DNA of 36,505 bases, taken from Bacteroidota bacterium (GTDB taxonomy: Bacteria; Bacteroidota; Bacteroidia; Flavobacteriales; Flavobacteriaceae). The position numbers and the translations under genes were made by a program. Location: the NCBI GenBank assembly GCA_021793375.1, contig JAJYSY010000020.1, forward strand, positions 1-36,505, read 5' to 3'. This document shows, in pieces, positions 13,234-22,299 of the stretch; the stretch's first letter is position 1, and each line of letters starts with the position of its first letter. Below the pieces are notes generated by a model. It was given only the letters and a program-made list of their open reading frames with translations, was not told the DNA's origin and did no database searches.

Positions 13234-14643
13234 TTACTTCCCAATACAGAAATTAGCAAAAATATTCCCCAACAAATCGTCTGTGGTGATCTCTCCGGTG
13301 ATCTCTCCGAAGTAATATAAAGCTTGACGGATATCTATGGCTAATAAATCTCCGGAAAGTTCCATGTTTAAACCTTCTTGCACTTGATTGATTTCTGCTT
13401 GGGCTTTTAACAAGGCGTCATAATGACGTGAATTAGTGACGATGGTGTCGTTGTTGCGAAGTGCTCCGGTATCTACATAGTTTTTTAATTTGTCTTTTAA
13501 TTCTTCGATTCCGATTTTCTTTTTTGCGGAGATAAATTGTAAATCTGTTCCGGCGATGTGCCCTAAAGTTTCTTCTAAATCAGCGATTTCTTCTGCTTTT
13601 AATAAATCTATTTTATTGACAACAATCAAAAACGGCTTATCGGGAAAACGATTTTTTATCCGGTTGATTTCTACAATCATTTTTTGTTTATCCGTTTTGC
13701 TTATCGCTTGAATACTGGGAATCATCAAAAGAGCAATAGAGGCTTTTTGAATTTTTTCAAAAGTTTTCTGAATTCCCAATTCTTCAATCTGATCTGTAGT
13801 TTCACGAATTCCGGCGGTATCTATAAATCTAAATCCTACGCCGTCTATGGAAATTTCATCTTCTATGGTGTCTCTTGTGGTTCCGGCAATATCACTAACA
13901 ATGGCTCTTTCTTCGTTTAGCAAAGCATTGAGCAAAGTAGATTTTCCGGCGTTGGGTTCGCCCACAATGGCTACCGGGATTCCTTTTTTCAACACATTTC
14001 CTACTGCAAAAGAATCTATTAATCGGTTCAAAGTTTTTTGAATTCTAAAAACCAATTCTTGAAATTCTTCTCTATTGGCGAACTCTACATCTTCTTCAGA
14101 AAAATCTAATTCCAATTCAATTAAAGAAGCAAAGTTGAGAAGTTCTTCTCTTAGTTTTTGAATTTCATTTGCAAATCCGCCTCTCATTTGGTTCATTGCC
14201 AACTGGTGTGCAGCAGCATTATCGCTGGCTATTAAATCTGCTACGGCTTCTGCTTGGCTTAAATCCATTTTTCCGTTGAGAAAAGCACGCATGGTAAATT
14301 CTCCGGGGTTAGCTGCTCTACAGCCTTGACGCAATAATAAATTGATGATTTCCTGTTGAATAAACGGACTTCCATGGCAAGAAATTTCTACAGTTGTTTC
14401 TCCGGTATAAGAGCGTTTTCCTCTAAAAACAGAAACTAAACTTTCGTCTATAATTCTTTCTCCGTCTTTGATAAATCCCAATTGCAGAGTATGAGATTTC
14501 TGCTCTTGTAAACTTATTTTACTTCGGGCTTGAAAAACAGGAGCAGTAAAATTAATGGCATCCGGTCCGGAAATTCTGATAACAGCTATTCCTCCACTTC
14601 CGGGAGGTGTTGCTAAAGCGACAATGGTTTCATTTAAAAGCAT
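13234..14643 (-). CDS. mnmE: tRNA modification GTPase MnmE
   Basis: A complete 469-residue MnmE. The N-terminal tetrahydrofolate-binding domain begins NETIVALATPPGSGGIA. A central helical domain follows, then the inserted G domain with GEPNAGKS (228-235), the switch region GTTRDT and DTAG (275-278), and the C-terminal FCIGK whose cysteine is conserved in the family. With MnmG it makes the 5-carboxymethylaminomethyl modification of wobble uridine in tRNA. The first residues align with the usual family start. A TATCTTTG promoter box ends only 4 bp before the ATG, so the mRNA is probably leaderless or nearly so. Confidence 0.97.
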   Translation of the reverse strand: MLLNETIVALATPPGSGGIAVIRISGPDAINFTAPVFQARSKISLQEQKSHTLQLGFIKDGERIIDESLVSVFRGKRSYTGETTVEISCHGSPFIQQEIINLLLRQGCRAANPGEFTMRAFLNGKMDLSQAEAVADLIASDNAAAHQLAMNQMRGGFANEIQKLREELLNFASLIELELDFSEEDVEFANREEFQELVFRIQKTLNRLIDSFAVGNVLKKGIPVAIVGEPNAGKSTLLNALLNEERAIVSDIAGTTRDTIEDEISIDGVGFRFIDTAGIRETTDQIEELGIQKTFEKIQKASIALLMIPSIQAISKTDKQKMIVEINRIKNRFPDKPFLIVVNKIDLLKAEEIADLEETLGHIAGTDLQFISAKKKIGIEELKDKLKNYVDTGALRNNDTIVTNSRHYDALLKAQAEINQVQEGLNMELSGDLLAIDIRQALYYFGEITGEITTDDLLGNIFANFCIGK

Positions 14644-14647
14644 GTTG

Positions 14648-14655
14648 CAAAGATA
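14648..14655 (-). promoter_or_regulatory. -7 promoter box of mnmE
   Basis: The reverse strand reads TATCTTTG, an exact TAnnTTTG match, 4 bp before the mnmE ATG. Transcription is expected to start about 5-7 bp past the box, on or beside the start codon. Confidence 0.6.
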
Positions 14656-14727
14656 AACAACATAAATTAGATTTTATTTCGACTGCATTTATTATCTTGT
14701 GAGTATATTTATAAATATTTAACAAAA

Positions 14728-15093
14728 ATGGAAACTAACTATCAAGAAATGAATTTAAAAGAAGATCGTCAAATGTTGATGCTTATGCATTTGAGTCAGT
14801 TGCTGAATCTGGTAACAGCTATTGGCGGAATTGTGGTTCCGATTGTATTATGGCAAATGAAAAAAGATGAAATTAAATATATGGATGAACAAGGAAAAGC
14901 GGTGGTGAATTTTCAAATCAGCTTATTTCTTTATTATATCATTTCCGGAATGTTGGCTTTTATCTTAATCGGAATTCCGCTGCTCATTATTTTAGCTTTG
15001 ACTAATATTGTTTTGCCTATTATTTATGGTATAAAAGCTAATAATGGCGAGCAAGTCATCAAATATCCTTTGACGATAACTTTTATCAAATAA
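14728..15093 (+). CDS. DUF4870 (Tic20-like) small membrane protein
   Basis: A 121-residue protein with the DUF4870 pattern. A short polar N-terminus is followed by a first hydrophobic segment (LMHLSQLLNLVTAIGGIVVP), then the conserved DEQGKAVVNFQISLFLY, and two further membrane segments (YYIISGMLAFILIGIPLLII and LTNIVLPIIYGIKANNG). Function is unknown. It is transcribed divergently from mnmE, and a clear terminator follows the stop. Confidence 0.8.
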   Translation: METNYQEMNLKEDRQMLMLMHLSQLLNLVTAIGGIVVPIVLWQMKKDEIKYMDEQGKAVVNFQISLFLYYIISGMLAFILIGIPLLIILALTNIVLPIIYGIKANNGEQVIKYPLTITFIK

Positions 15094-15102
15094 TTTTTCA
15101 TA

Positions 15103-15142
15103 AAAAAAGAGATAGTAAATTTAAATCTACAATCTCTTTTTT
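15103..15142. terminator. Bidirectional stem-loop terminator
   Basis: Perfect 11-bp stem aaaaaagagat (15103-15113) / atctctttttt (15132-15142) with A and T runs on both sides. It sits between the convergent DUF4870 and susD genes and can serve both. Confidence 0.85.
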
Positions 15143-15164
15143 AAGTTTAATTATCTCGGTTTAA

Positions 15165-16724
15165 TTAATAGCCGGGATTTTGTTCAATATTTGGATTTGC
15201 CATTAATTCTGAACTTGGCAACGGCCAAATAAAGCGATAATCTTCATAAGAAATGGAAGGGATTCCCAAATCATAGCTTTCATTATCAGATGCAGCATCA
15301 TAATTACTTGCTGAAGGATATCCATTATCAATTTTTGCCGGAATTCCATCGATAGGAGCAATATCATCTTGCTGTAATCTATGGATATCTCCCCATCGGT
15401 GTCCTTCTGCCAAGAATTCTATTCTTCTTTCTAATAAGATTGCTTTCACCAATTCTTCTGCTGATGCGAAATCACTTCCGGTGTAAGATTGACTTTCCGG
15501 ATTGGCCAAAGAACGATCTCTAACTTCATTTAAATTATCTATCGCAGTTTGTTCTACAGCATTAGCAAGTCTGGTTTGTGCTTCTGCTAAATTCAGTTTC
15601 ACCTCAGCATAACGCATAACCGGAGAAACATCGCTGTTGTTTTGGGTATCTCGATATTTTAAAGTGTAAAGCACATCATCGCTTTTTTTGATTAAATGAT
15701 GTTCTTCTATTTCTTCTCCTTCATCTGTATCTGCAATTTCACGACGTTTATCGTCGATCAACCAATTTGAATTATTCCAAATAATAGGACTGATTGCCAA
15801 GAGCTCTCTTCTGTTGTAAGTTGCTGCCAAAGCTCCGTTGGTTCCGGGATTAGAATTGGCATCCATATCAAAACCGAAGATGTACTCACTGTTTCCTCTA
15901 TTGTCTAAAAAAGGTTGAGAAGGCTCTGATTCCATAGCGTATTTCCCTTCAATCTTAGTGGCTTCTTCAATTACTTTATTCCATTCTCTCATATGTAAAT
16001 ACACCCGAGTTTTAAAAGCTACTGCTGCATCACTTCCGGCACGAGTGATGATATTATCAGCGATATTTTCTTCTGCAAAATCCAGGTCTTCCAATACGCC
16101 TTCATATACTTCACGGATTGTTTTTTTACCGCCATCTGCTAAGGCTTCATCCAATCCATCTTCTGTATTTACTGCAGTAACTCTGTAAGGAATTCCCGGT
16201 GCATCCGGATCATCGCTATAAGGACGAGCAAATTGAATCAATAATTCAAAATGAGTAATTCCTCTTAAAAAACGTGCTTGTCCGATATAATCTAAAGCTT
16301 CTTCTTCTGTGATAATTCCTTCTTCTGCTGCTTTTTCTAATCCTTCGATTACCACATTTGCTTTGTTGATGGCTTTATATCCATCTTCCCAATAATATCG
16401 GTTGTTTGCTGTTGTGGGATCATAAACAGAAGTATAGGTTTTTTTGTAGAAAGTTGCCGTGCTGACCACGTCTTCTCCACGGGCATCATTTTGCTGAAAG
16501 AAAGCTGATCCCCAAACATATCCTCGAGAAGAACCATTGTATTTTCCCATGGCAAAACCTTGATATAATCCGTTCATGGTAAGCTCAATACTTTCCGGAC
16601 TATCAAAAGCTACGTTTTCTGAAACGCTGTTGTATGGTTCTTTATTCAGCAAATCATCGTCTGAACAGCTGATAGCAGAAACCATCAAAACTAATATAAT
16701 AACTTTATAATATATACTTTTCAT
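15165..16724 (-). CDS. SusD/RagB-family outer-membrane lipoprotein
   Basis: A 519-residue SusD-like nutrient-binding lipoprotein. The N-terminal signal ends in the lipobox SAISC, followed by SDDDLLNKEPYNSVSE, typical of the family. TPR-like helices follow, and the C-terminal domain has RRIEFLAEGHRWGDIHRL and ends YRFIWPLPSSELMANPNIEQNPGY, the standard SusD ending. It caps the SusC-type channel encoded 11 bp upstream and captures substrate at the cell surface. The substrate (glycan or peptide) is not indicated, as no degradative enzyme genes are adjacent. Confidence 0.95.
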   Translation of the reverse strand: MKSIYYKVIILVLMVSAISCSDDDLLNKEPYNSVSENVAFDSPESIELTMNGLYQGFAMGKYNGSSRGYVWGSAFFQQNDARGEDVVSTATFYKKTYTSVYDPTTANNRYYWEDGYKAINKANVVIEGLEKAAEEGIITEEEALDYIGQARFLRGITHFELLIQFARPYSDDPDAPGIPYRVTAVNTEDGLDEALADGGKKTIREVYEGVLEDLDFAEENIADNIITRAGSDAAVAFKTRVYLHMREWNKVIEEATKIEGKYAMESEPSQPFLDNRGNSEYIFGFDMDANSNPGTNGALAATYNRRELLAISPIIWNNSNWLIDDKRREIADTDEGEEIEEHHLIKKSDDVLYTLKYRDTQNNSDVSPVMRYAEVKLNLAEAQTRLANAVEQTAIDNLNEVRDRSLANPESQSYTGSDFASAEELVKAILLERRIEFLAEGHRWGDIHRLQQDDIAPIDGIPAKIDNGYPSASNYDAASDNESYDLGIPSISYEDYRFIWPLPSSELMANPNIEQNPGY

Positions 16725-16735
16725 AATATTTTGAT

Positions 16736-19700
16736 TTATAGACTAAGATTAATTCCTACTGAAAAAATTCGTGTTTTAGGAGTTGCAAATTCATCAACAC
16801 CATACGCCATAATACCTTCAGGGTTTGGTCCTTTATAAGGAGAAATCATAAATAAATTTTGCCCGGAAACGTAAACGCGTAAAGATTTGATATTGATGTT
16901 ATCCAACAAATCTTTATCAAAGTTGTATCCTAAAGTAACATTGTCTAAAGAGATATAATCTCCGTTTTCTACAAAACGTGAAGTCAATCCTGATCCATTT
17001 ACATAGCTGTCTTTACCTCCCATTAATTTTGGTGTTTGACCATCTCCCGGGTTTTCCGGACTTTGCCATCTTCCTTTTATTTCGGTTAGGTTATTTTTAA
17101 ACTCTTGGTCTAATAGTTTTTTACGAGTGTAGTTATACACTTTATTTCCTCCGCTGAATCTAAAGATAAAAGATAAATCAAAGTTTTTATACTGCACGGT
17201 GTTATGCCATCCTCCAAAATAAGTTGGTGTGGTGCGTCCTAAAACTTTACGATCTTCTTCTCCTAACGAGCTTGCTACTGAAGTGTTTTCCGGATCATTC
17301 GGATCAAATTCATAATAACTTCCGTCGTTTAAATCTGTTTGTACTAAACTTCCGTCAGATTTTACATAAACCGGAGCTCCATTTGCAGGGTTTACACCCC
17401 AATATTCATATCCGTATAAAGAGTTGATAGATTCTCCTTCTCTTAATATTATACTTCCGTCTATTGCAGAGTTTGAAGAAACGCTCGGGAAAATATCTTC
17501 TCCGTTTGGTAAACTGTGAATTGTATTCTTACTAAAGCTTACATTCACTCCGGAATTCCAATACCAATCTTTTGTGTCAATTACCGTAGCGGCTAAATCA
17601 AATTCCAATCCTCTGTTTTTCATATTTCCTGCGTTGATTTTGATATAATTATTAGGCACACCCAAAGAAGGAGCTGTAGCTTTATTCATAATCATATCCT
17701 TGGTTTCATTTTGGAAATATTCTGCTGAGAAAGTAATTCTGTTTCTTAAAAATCCTAAATCTAATCCGGCATTCATCTTATTGGTAGTTTCCCAAACCAA
17801 TTGGTCATTTCCGAATTGATCATATCCATATCCGGTTTCATTTCCATATTTATTTAAACCATATAATCCTAAATAAGGATAATATCCGATGTCTGTATTT
17901 CCGGTTTCAGCATAAGAAAGACGAACTTTAAAATCATTTACTGTTCCTTTGATTTCTTCCCAGAAATCTTCATTTGCGATTGTCCATCCTAAAGATCCTC
18001 CCCAGAAAGTTTGCCAACGATTATCTTTGTTTAGGTTTGACATTCCGTCTTTACGCACAGAAGCTTGTGCAAAATAACGGCTGTCAAAATTGTAAGTAGC
18101 TCTACCGATATAAGATTTTAAACCTTGTTCATATCTTGAACCTCCAATAGATTGCTCTCCGAAAGCATCAGAAATAATCTGTTGGTTGAAAAAATCGCTC
18201 GCGATATCTTTTCCTGTTGCAGATACTCTGGATCGTGTTTTTTCTTGAAATTCAGCAACTGCTGTCAATCCTAAATTATGAACCTCATCAAAGGTTTTAT
18301 TATAAGTAAGAATATTTTGAATATTCCATAACTGATCTTCATAAATTCGTTCTCTCAATGCTCCATTTGAACCTACTCCCGAACCGTGAACCGGATTCCA
18401 GAATACACGTTCGTGGTTATTGCTTTGGTCATATCCTATTTGCAATCTGTATTTTAATCCATCTACGATAGAAGCTTCTGCAAATCCGTTTAATATATTA
18501 CGACTACGGTTAGAATTGTAGAAGTTATTTTTTAAAATATACATGATATTCGGCAAGCTTGATCCTACCGGCTGATTGTTATCCCACTGTCCTACTGCAT
18601 CTCCTCCTGAATTGAAATTATAACCGGTCTCAGAATCCGGGTCGAGATAAGGAACGTTGGGTAAGTTTTGCAGTGCATTAAATAAGTACCCCGAAAGTGA
18701 GCTTGAACCTTTACTCATTGCAGTAATTTTATCTTTGGTATAAGCCATTGTGGCTCCGGCTTTTAACCAATCGGTGAATTCTTGTTCTACCGAAGTTCTA
18801 AAATTGTATTTTTCAGATTTATTGTCTATAGAAATTCCTTCTAAGTTTCCATATCCTAAAGAAAGATAGTAGGTTCCTTTTTCTGTTCCTCCTGACAAGC
18901 TGATATTTTCATTAACTTGTAAAGCACGTTTTCTCAACACTTCTTTTTGCCAATCAGTATGGTATTCATTTCCTACTGCCCAATCATCTTCTCCGTTATT
19001 GGCTGCTTTTTCGTTCATGATTTCTATAAAATCATCTACTCCCAAGATGGAATAATCTTTCATCACACTTCCAAAACCGGTTAAAGAAGAGAAATTCACT
19101 TCAAAATGATTTTTCTTTCCGCGTTTGGTAGTAATTAAAACGACTCCGTTGGCTGCTCGCGAACCATAAATTGCTGAAGCTGCTCCGTCTTTTAAAACTT
19201 CAAAAGATTCGATGTCATTAGGATTTAAATCTGCCAAAGGGTTAACATCTACATCATTTCCTCCCGGTGTAGTGTTGTAAGGCACCCCATCTACAATATA
19301 AAGCGGTTGTGTTCCGGAGTTTATAGAGGCAATTCCTCTAATATTTACCGTAGGTGCTTCTCCGATGATTCCTGAGGAAGAAATATCTACTCCTGCTGCC
19401 CTACCCGCTAATTGCGATTCAAAAGAAGAGGTGATTTTTCCTTGGATATCAGAACCTTTAATTTGTGATATGGCTCCGGTAACTTCGGATTTTTTCTGTG
19501 TTCCATATCCCACTACCACTACTTCATCAAGAAGATCTCCACTTACCAAAACTATATCGATTACATTCTCATCTGCAACAGTAATAGTTTGGTCTTGAAA
19601 TCCTATTGCGGAATAACGCAAAACATCGCCTTCTTCAACTTCCAACTCGTATTTTCCGTCAAAGTCGGTGTAGGTTCCTGCGTCTGTTCCTTCAATAATT

Positions 19701-19834
19701 ACATTGACTTGTGGAACAGGCATCCCATCCTCGTCTGAAACTGTTCCTGAAATTTCTTTCTGATTTTGGGCCCAAATACTCCCATGCATCAGCATCAAAA
19801 AACAAGCTAAAAAATAGCCAAGATATCTTTTCAT
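16736..19834 (-). CDS. SusC/RagA-family TonB-dependent outer-membrane transporter
   Basis: A 1032-residue TonB-dependent receptor. It has a signal peptide ending near SIWAQ, a carboxypeptidase-regulatory-like domain (about 25-105, ISGTVSDEDGMPVPQVNV), a TonB-box-like stretch DEVVVVGYGTQKK, the plug domain (VNIRGIASINSGTQPLYIVD and SIYGSRAANGVVLITTKRG-like core), and a C-terminal beta-barrel ending TRIFSVGINLSL with a terminal aromatic/aliphatic pattern. It imports substrate across the outer membrane using TonB energy and pairs with the downstream SusD protein. There is no dedicated FecR/ECF pair directly upstream, though an ECF operon lies about 1 kb beyond the intervening terminator. Confidence 0.96.
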   Translation of the reverse strand: MKRYLGYFLACFLMLMHGSIWAQNQKEISGTVSDEDGMPVPQVNVIIEGTDAGTYTDFDGKYELEVEEGDVLRYSAIGFQDQTITVADENVIDIVLVSGDLLDEVVVVGYGTQKKSEVTGAISQIKGSDIQGKITSSFESQLAGRAAGVDISSSGIIGEAPTVNIRGIASINSGTQPLYIVDGVPYNTTPGGNDVDVNPLADLNPNDIESFEVLKDGAASAIYGSRAANGVVLITTKRGKKNHFEVNFSSLTGFGSVMKDYSILGVDDFIEIMNEKAANNGEDDWAVGNEYHTDWQKEVLRKRALQVNENISLSGGTEKGTYYLSLGYGNLEGISIDNKSEKYNFRTSVEQEFTDWLKAGATMAYTKDKITAMSKGSSSLSGYLFNALQNLPNVPYLDPDSETGYNFNSGGDAVGQWDNNQPVGSSLPNIMYILKNNFYNSNRSRNILNGFAEASIVDGLKYRLQIGYDQSNNHERVFWNPVHGSGVGSNGALRERIYEDQLWNIQNILTYNKTFDEVHNLGLTAVAEFQEKTRSRVSATGKDIASDFFNQQIISDAFGEQSIGGSRYEQGLKSYIGRATYNFDSRYFAQASVRKDGMSNLNKDNRWQTFWGGSLGWTIANEDFWEEIKGTVNDFKVRLSYAETGNTDIGYYPYLGLYGLNKYGNETGYGYDQFGNDQLVWETTNKMNAGLDLGFLRNRITFSAEYFQNETKDMIMNKATAPSLGVPNNYIKINAGNMKNRGLEFDLAATVIDTKDWYWNSGVNVSFSKNTIHSLPNGEDIFPSVSSNSAIDGSIILREGESINSLYGYEYWGVNPANGAPVYVKSDGSLVQTDLNDGSYYEFDPNDPENTSVASSLGEEDRKVLGRTTPTYFGGWHNTVQYKNFDLSFIFRFSGGNKVYNYTRKKLLDQEFKNNLTEIKGRWQSPENPGDGQTPKLMGGKDSYVNGSGLTSRFVENGDYISLDNVTLGYNFDKDLLDNINIKSLRVYVSGQNLFMISPYKGPNPEGIMAYGVDEFATPKTRIFSVGINLSL

Positions 19835-20071
19835 ATAACTAACAAAGTTTTGATTAGATTTACTAAAGTAGTTTATTTTTTTTAAAGCTTAACTCTAAAA
19901 AACTAATGCACTCCTTCCTCTTAAACTATCATTTATCAGTTAATTTCAATTAACATTAATTGATTTTTTAATTTTATTATGTTAATTTCAATGAGAACAC
20001 ACAACAATATTATCAATAAAAAGAATTTAAATTAATGCAAAAAAATAATTATTTAAGAATATTTTATATGA
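19835..20071. other. Upstream region of the susCD operon
   Basis: About 237 bp of AT-rich sequence between the susC start and the terminator of the DUF4252 operon. It must contain the susCD promoter. The nearest -7-like sequence on the reverse strand is TACTTTAG (one mismatch from TAnnTTTG) about 30 bp before the ATG. No coding frame or strong operator was recognised. Confidence 0.4.
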
Positions 20072-20110
20072 AAAAAGCTGATAATTCTTAAATAGAACTA
20101 TCAGCTTTTT
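20072..20110. terminator. Stem-loop terminator of the sigma/DUF4252 operon
   Basis: Perfect 12-bp stem aaaaagctgata (20072-20083) / tatcagcttttt (20099-20110), 15-base loop. It lies just after the last gene of the minus-strand ECF operon and reads as A-run plus stem plus T-run in both directions. Confidence 0.85.
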
Positions 20111-20130
20111 CGCTTTAATCCAAATTTATA

Positions 20131-20673
20131 TTACTCTAATTCTTCTGCGAAATCTTCAAAAATCTCTAAGTTTAACTTCAGATCTTCTTCTTTAGCCAGT
20201 GTTAAAATTTCTGCTATTAAGTTTGCATTTAAATCCTTGCCGATAAGTCTTACTAAAGTAAAACCTTTCTCTTTTGCATAAGTCATCAAAACGACTTCTT
20301 TTATAGCTTCGGGTTCTCCGGTATAATACAGCAAAAGTTTGGCTCCGGAATATTTTAATCCCAACAGTTTTTTGTATTCACTTCGCTCAAGTATGCTTAA
20401 AACCTTTTCTTTTTCTTCTTGATAAAACTTTTGATTTCCGCCATCAATCGGCAATGTGAGTACATTTATCTTTTTAAAAGACTTGAGTTTTTCTCTTTTT
20501 TCAGCAGAAATTTCTCCCAAATTATCAAATATCATATTGGTAGAAATATCCATGTGCATAAAGCTCTCCTCCCTCTGACTATCTACATAATATTTTTGTA
20601 AAGTCTGCTCTTTTTGACAACTGATCATTAGCAAAAACAAACTCAAAAAAAGAAGTTTTAAACTATTTCTCAT
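20131..20673 (-). CDS. DUF4252 domain lipoprotein
   Basis: A 180-residue lipoprotein with the signal MRNSLKLLFLSLFLLMISC (Cys in the lipobox) and a DUF4252-type body. Family function is unknown. Such genes usually occur in pairs behind an ECF sigma/anti-sigma pair in Flavobacteriia, as here. It overlaps the preceding DUF4252 gene by 11 bp, so it is the last gene of a four-gene operon that ends at the terminator 20 bp downstream. Confidence 0.8.
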   Translation of the reverse strand: MRNSLKLLFLSLFLLMISCQKEQTLQKYYVDSQREESFMHMDISTNMIFDNLGEISAEKREKLKSFKKINVLTLPIDGGNQKFYQEEKEKVLSILERSEYKKLLGLKYSGAKLLLYYTGEPEAIKEVVLMTYAKEKGFTLVRLIGKDLNANLIAEILTLAKEEDLKLNLEIFEDFAEELE

Positions 20674-21193
20674 CTTTAATATTTTTTAATTCTTCTGCTC
20701 CGGGAACTCCTTTCAATTCTCCTGCCATTTGCCCGATTTCACTCAAATCAATATCCCCGATAATCGATAATACCACAAAGCGTTTTTCTGAAGTATCTTC
20801 ATCTATCATAAACATAAACAGTTGACTCACTTTTTGATCTGTACTCCCGGGTTTAGAATAGAATTTCAAAAATTTTCCTTCTTTTTTCACCCGCATTAAT
20901 TCTGATAAATTTTCTGATGAAACATAAGAATTCACATCTGTTTTCATCTGCGATCCTACTTCTACATTTGTAGTGGTCAAAACTTTTATTCCTTTTAGGT
21001 TTTTTATTAATTCCACAAAATTTTGTTCTTCCGGATCATCGCTTTCCACATCTATTTTCGATAATAATTCAAACATATTTTGGGTGATGTAAACCCCATC
21101 TACTTCCGGCATTTCTTCGTATTTCTCTAAGTTTTGAGCATTTAAAACCAGAGAAAATAGCAAAGCCAACAAACTTGTTATATATATTTTCAT
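20663..21193 (-). CDS. DUF4252 domain protein, secreted
   Basis: A 176-residue protein with a cleavable signal peptide (MKIYITSLLALLFSLVLNAQ) and a DUF4252 body containing EMPEVDGVYITQNMFELL and SEIGQMAGELKGVPGAEEL. It shares domain architecture with the next gene but lacks a lipobox cysteine. Function is unknown. It is third in the ECF operon, 12 bp after the putative anti-sigma gene. Confidence 0.8.
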   Translation of the reverse strand: MKIYITSLLALLFSLVLNAQNLEKYEEMPEVDGVYITQNMFELLSKIDVESDDPEEQNFVELIKNLKGIKVLTTTNVEVGSQMKTDVNSYVSSENLSELMRVKKEGKFLKFYSKPGSTDQKVSQLFMFMIDEDTSEKRFVVLSIIGDIDLSEIGQMAGELKGVPGAEELKNIKDEK

Positions 21194-21205
21194 AATATTA
21201 GTTTT

Positions 21206-21679
21206 TTAATTGTCTTCTGATTGTTGATTTTCTAAAGAATCTTTTTCTTTAGTTCCTTTAATTTTTAAAGCGTTTAATTCATTGAGATATTCTAAATTTT
21301 CTTTGCTTCCTTCCGGAAAACTTCCCATCATCATAAACAAAGATTTTGCATTTTCTGCCGCTTGAGAAGCATTTCCTTTAGGAGTATTTACTTCTTGATT
21401 TGCCGGAGGAAAAACCAGCAACAATGTTATTATAACTGCGGCTACCGCAGAAATAGAAATCACCCATTTATAATTTCTTTTTTTAGGCAAATAGATTTCT
21501 CCTTCATATTTTGTTTCTTTTTCTGAATCAAAATAAGCAAACAATATCTTGTATTCCTCCCACTCCGGAGGAAGATTTGTAGTGTTTTTAAAATACGTTC
21601 TCAGGTTTTTCTCTTCTGCTAAACTCGTCTCTCCTGCAAAGTATTTCTCCAACAAATTATTAATCTGTTGTCGTTCCAT
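21206..21679 (-). CDS. Putative anti-sigma factor (single-pass membrane protein)
   Basis: A 157-residue protein. The cytoplasmic N-terminus (NNLLEKYFAGETSLAEEKNL) has the helical pattern of the N-terminal anti-sigma region of Bacteroidota ECF operons. One membrane helix follows (about 70-90, VISISAVAAVIITLLLVF), then a short outer part. The gene overlaps the ECF sigma gene by 20 bp. The anti-sigma role is inferred from topology and position. No FecR domain is present, so it is not a classical SusCD-linked regulator. Confidence 0.7.
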   Translation of the reverse strand: MERQQINNLLEKYFAGETSLAEEKNLRTYFKNTTNLPPEWEEYKILFAYFDSEKETKYEGEIYLPKKRNYKWVISISAVAAVIITLLLVFPPANQEVNTPKGNASQAAENAKSLFMMMGSFPEGSKENLEYLNELNALKIKGTKEKDSLENQQSEDN

Positions 21680-22175
21680 AGCGTTGTATGCTTAAAAATT
21701 TTTTTCTAATCTTTTTTCTTGCTCTGGATAAAGCTACGCGAATCGCAGTTTCTTTCATGTCCAAAATCTTGGCGATTTCTTTATATTCCAACTGCTCTAC
21801 TTCTCTTAATTGAATTAATGTTTGTTCTTTTTCGCTTAATGTTTTAATGATTTTAGAAACTAATTTTAATTCATCTTTAGCTTCAATTTGTTTTTCCAGA
21901 GATTGTTCTCTACCCACAAAATTATTGTGAACAATTCGTAAATTGTTATTCCCTTTTAGCTTTAACTGATCTATACAATAATTCTTGGTAATCGTAATTG
22001 CAAAAGCTTCCGGACTATTATAGTTTTTTATCTTTTTCCTGTTTTTCCAAAGTCTGATAATCACTTCTTGCATAGCATCTTCTGCAGCTTCTTTAGATAT
22101 CAAATACCTCAAAGACAACCTGTAAATTCGGTCTTTTAAAGGATTGATAAAAACTAAAAAACTACGTTGATCCAT
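21660..22175 (-). CDS. ECF-type RNA polymerase sigma factor
   Basis: A 171-residue sigma-70-family ECF factor. Region 2 includes YRLSLRYLISKEAAEDAMQE and VIIRLWKNRK. Region 4 includes LREVEQLEYKEIAKILDMKE followed by TAIRVALSRARKKIRK, the helix-turn-helix for the -35 element. It heads an operon with a putative anti-sigma factor and two DUF4252 proteins. A sequence resembling an ECF promoter lies 23-48 bp upstream, consistent with autoregulation. Confidence 0.93.
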   Translation of the reverse strand: MDQRSFLVFINPLKDRIYRLSLRYLISKEAAEDAMQEVIIRLWKNRKKIKNYNSPEAFAITITKNYCIDQLKLKGNNNLRIVHNNFVGREQSLEKQIEAKDELKLVSKIIKTLSEKEQTLIQLREVEQLEYKEIAKILDMKETAIRVALSRARKKIRKKFLSIQRYGTTTD

Positions 22176-22197
22176 TGCTTTTGGTTTACATCTTGAA

Positions 22198-22223
22198 GAC
22201 GTATTACAACCTGTTTTGTTACA
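22198..22223 (-). promoter_or_regulatory. Possible ECF-type (autoregulated) promoter of the sigma operon
   Basis: The reverse strand reads TGTAAC (22223-22218), a 16-bp spacer, then CGTC (22201-22198). This is the general layout of ECF sigma promoters (TGAAAC- or TGTAAC-like -35, CGTC/CGTA -10, 16-17 bp apart). It lies 23 bp ahead of the sigma start codon. Direct repeats of TTACATCTTCAA (22186, 22219, 22240 on the forward strand) overlap it. Confidence 0.4.
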
Positions 22224-22299
22224 TCTTCAACAAGTTTTTTTATATCTTCAAATTCAGACTATAAATAATTTATTATTTTCAACTCATAATTTCAAACTT

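Noticed and set aside
22216-22299. N-terminal extension of the S41 peptidase from 22216
   Set aside because: It would place 28 residues ahead of a perfect lipoprotein signal, so the start is at 22300.
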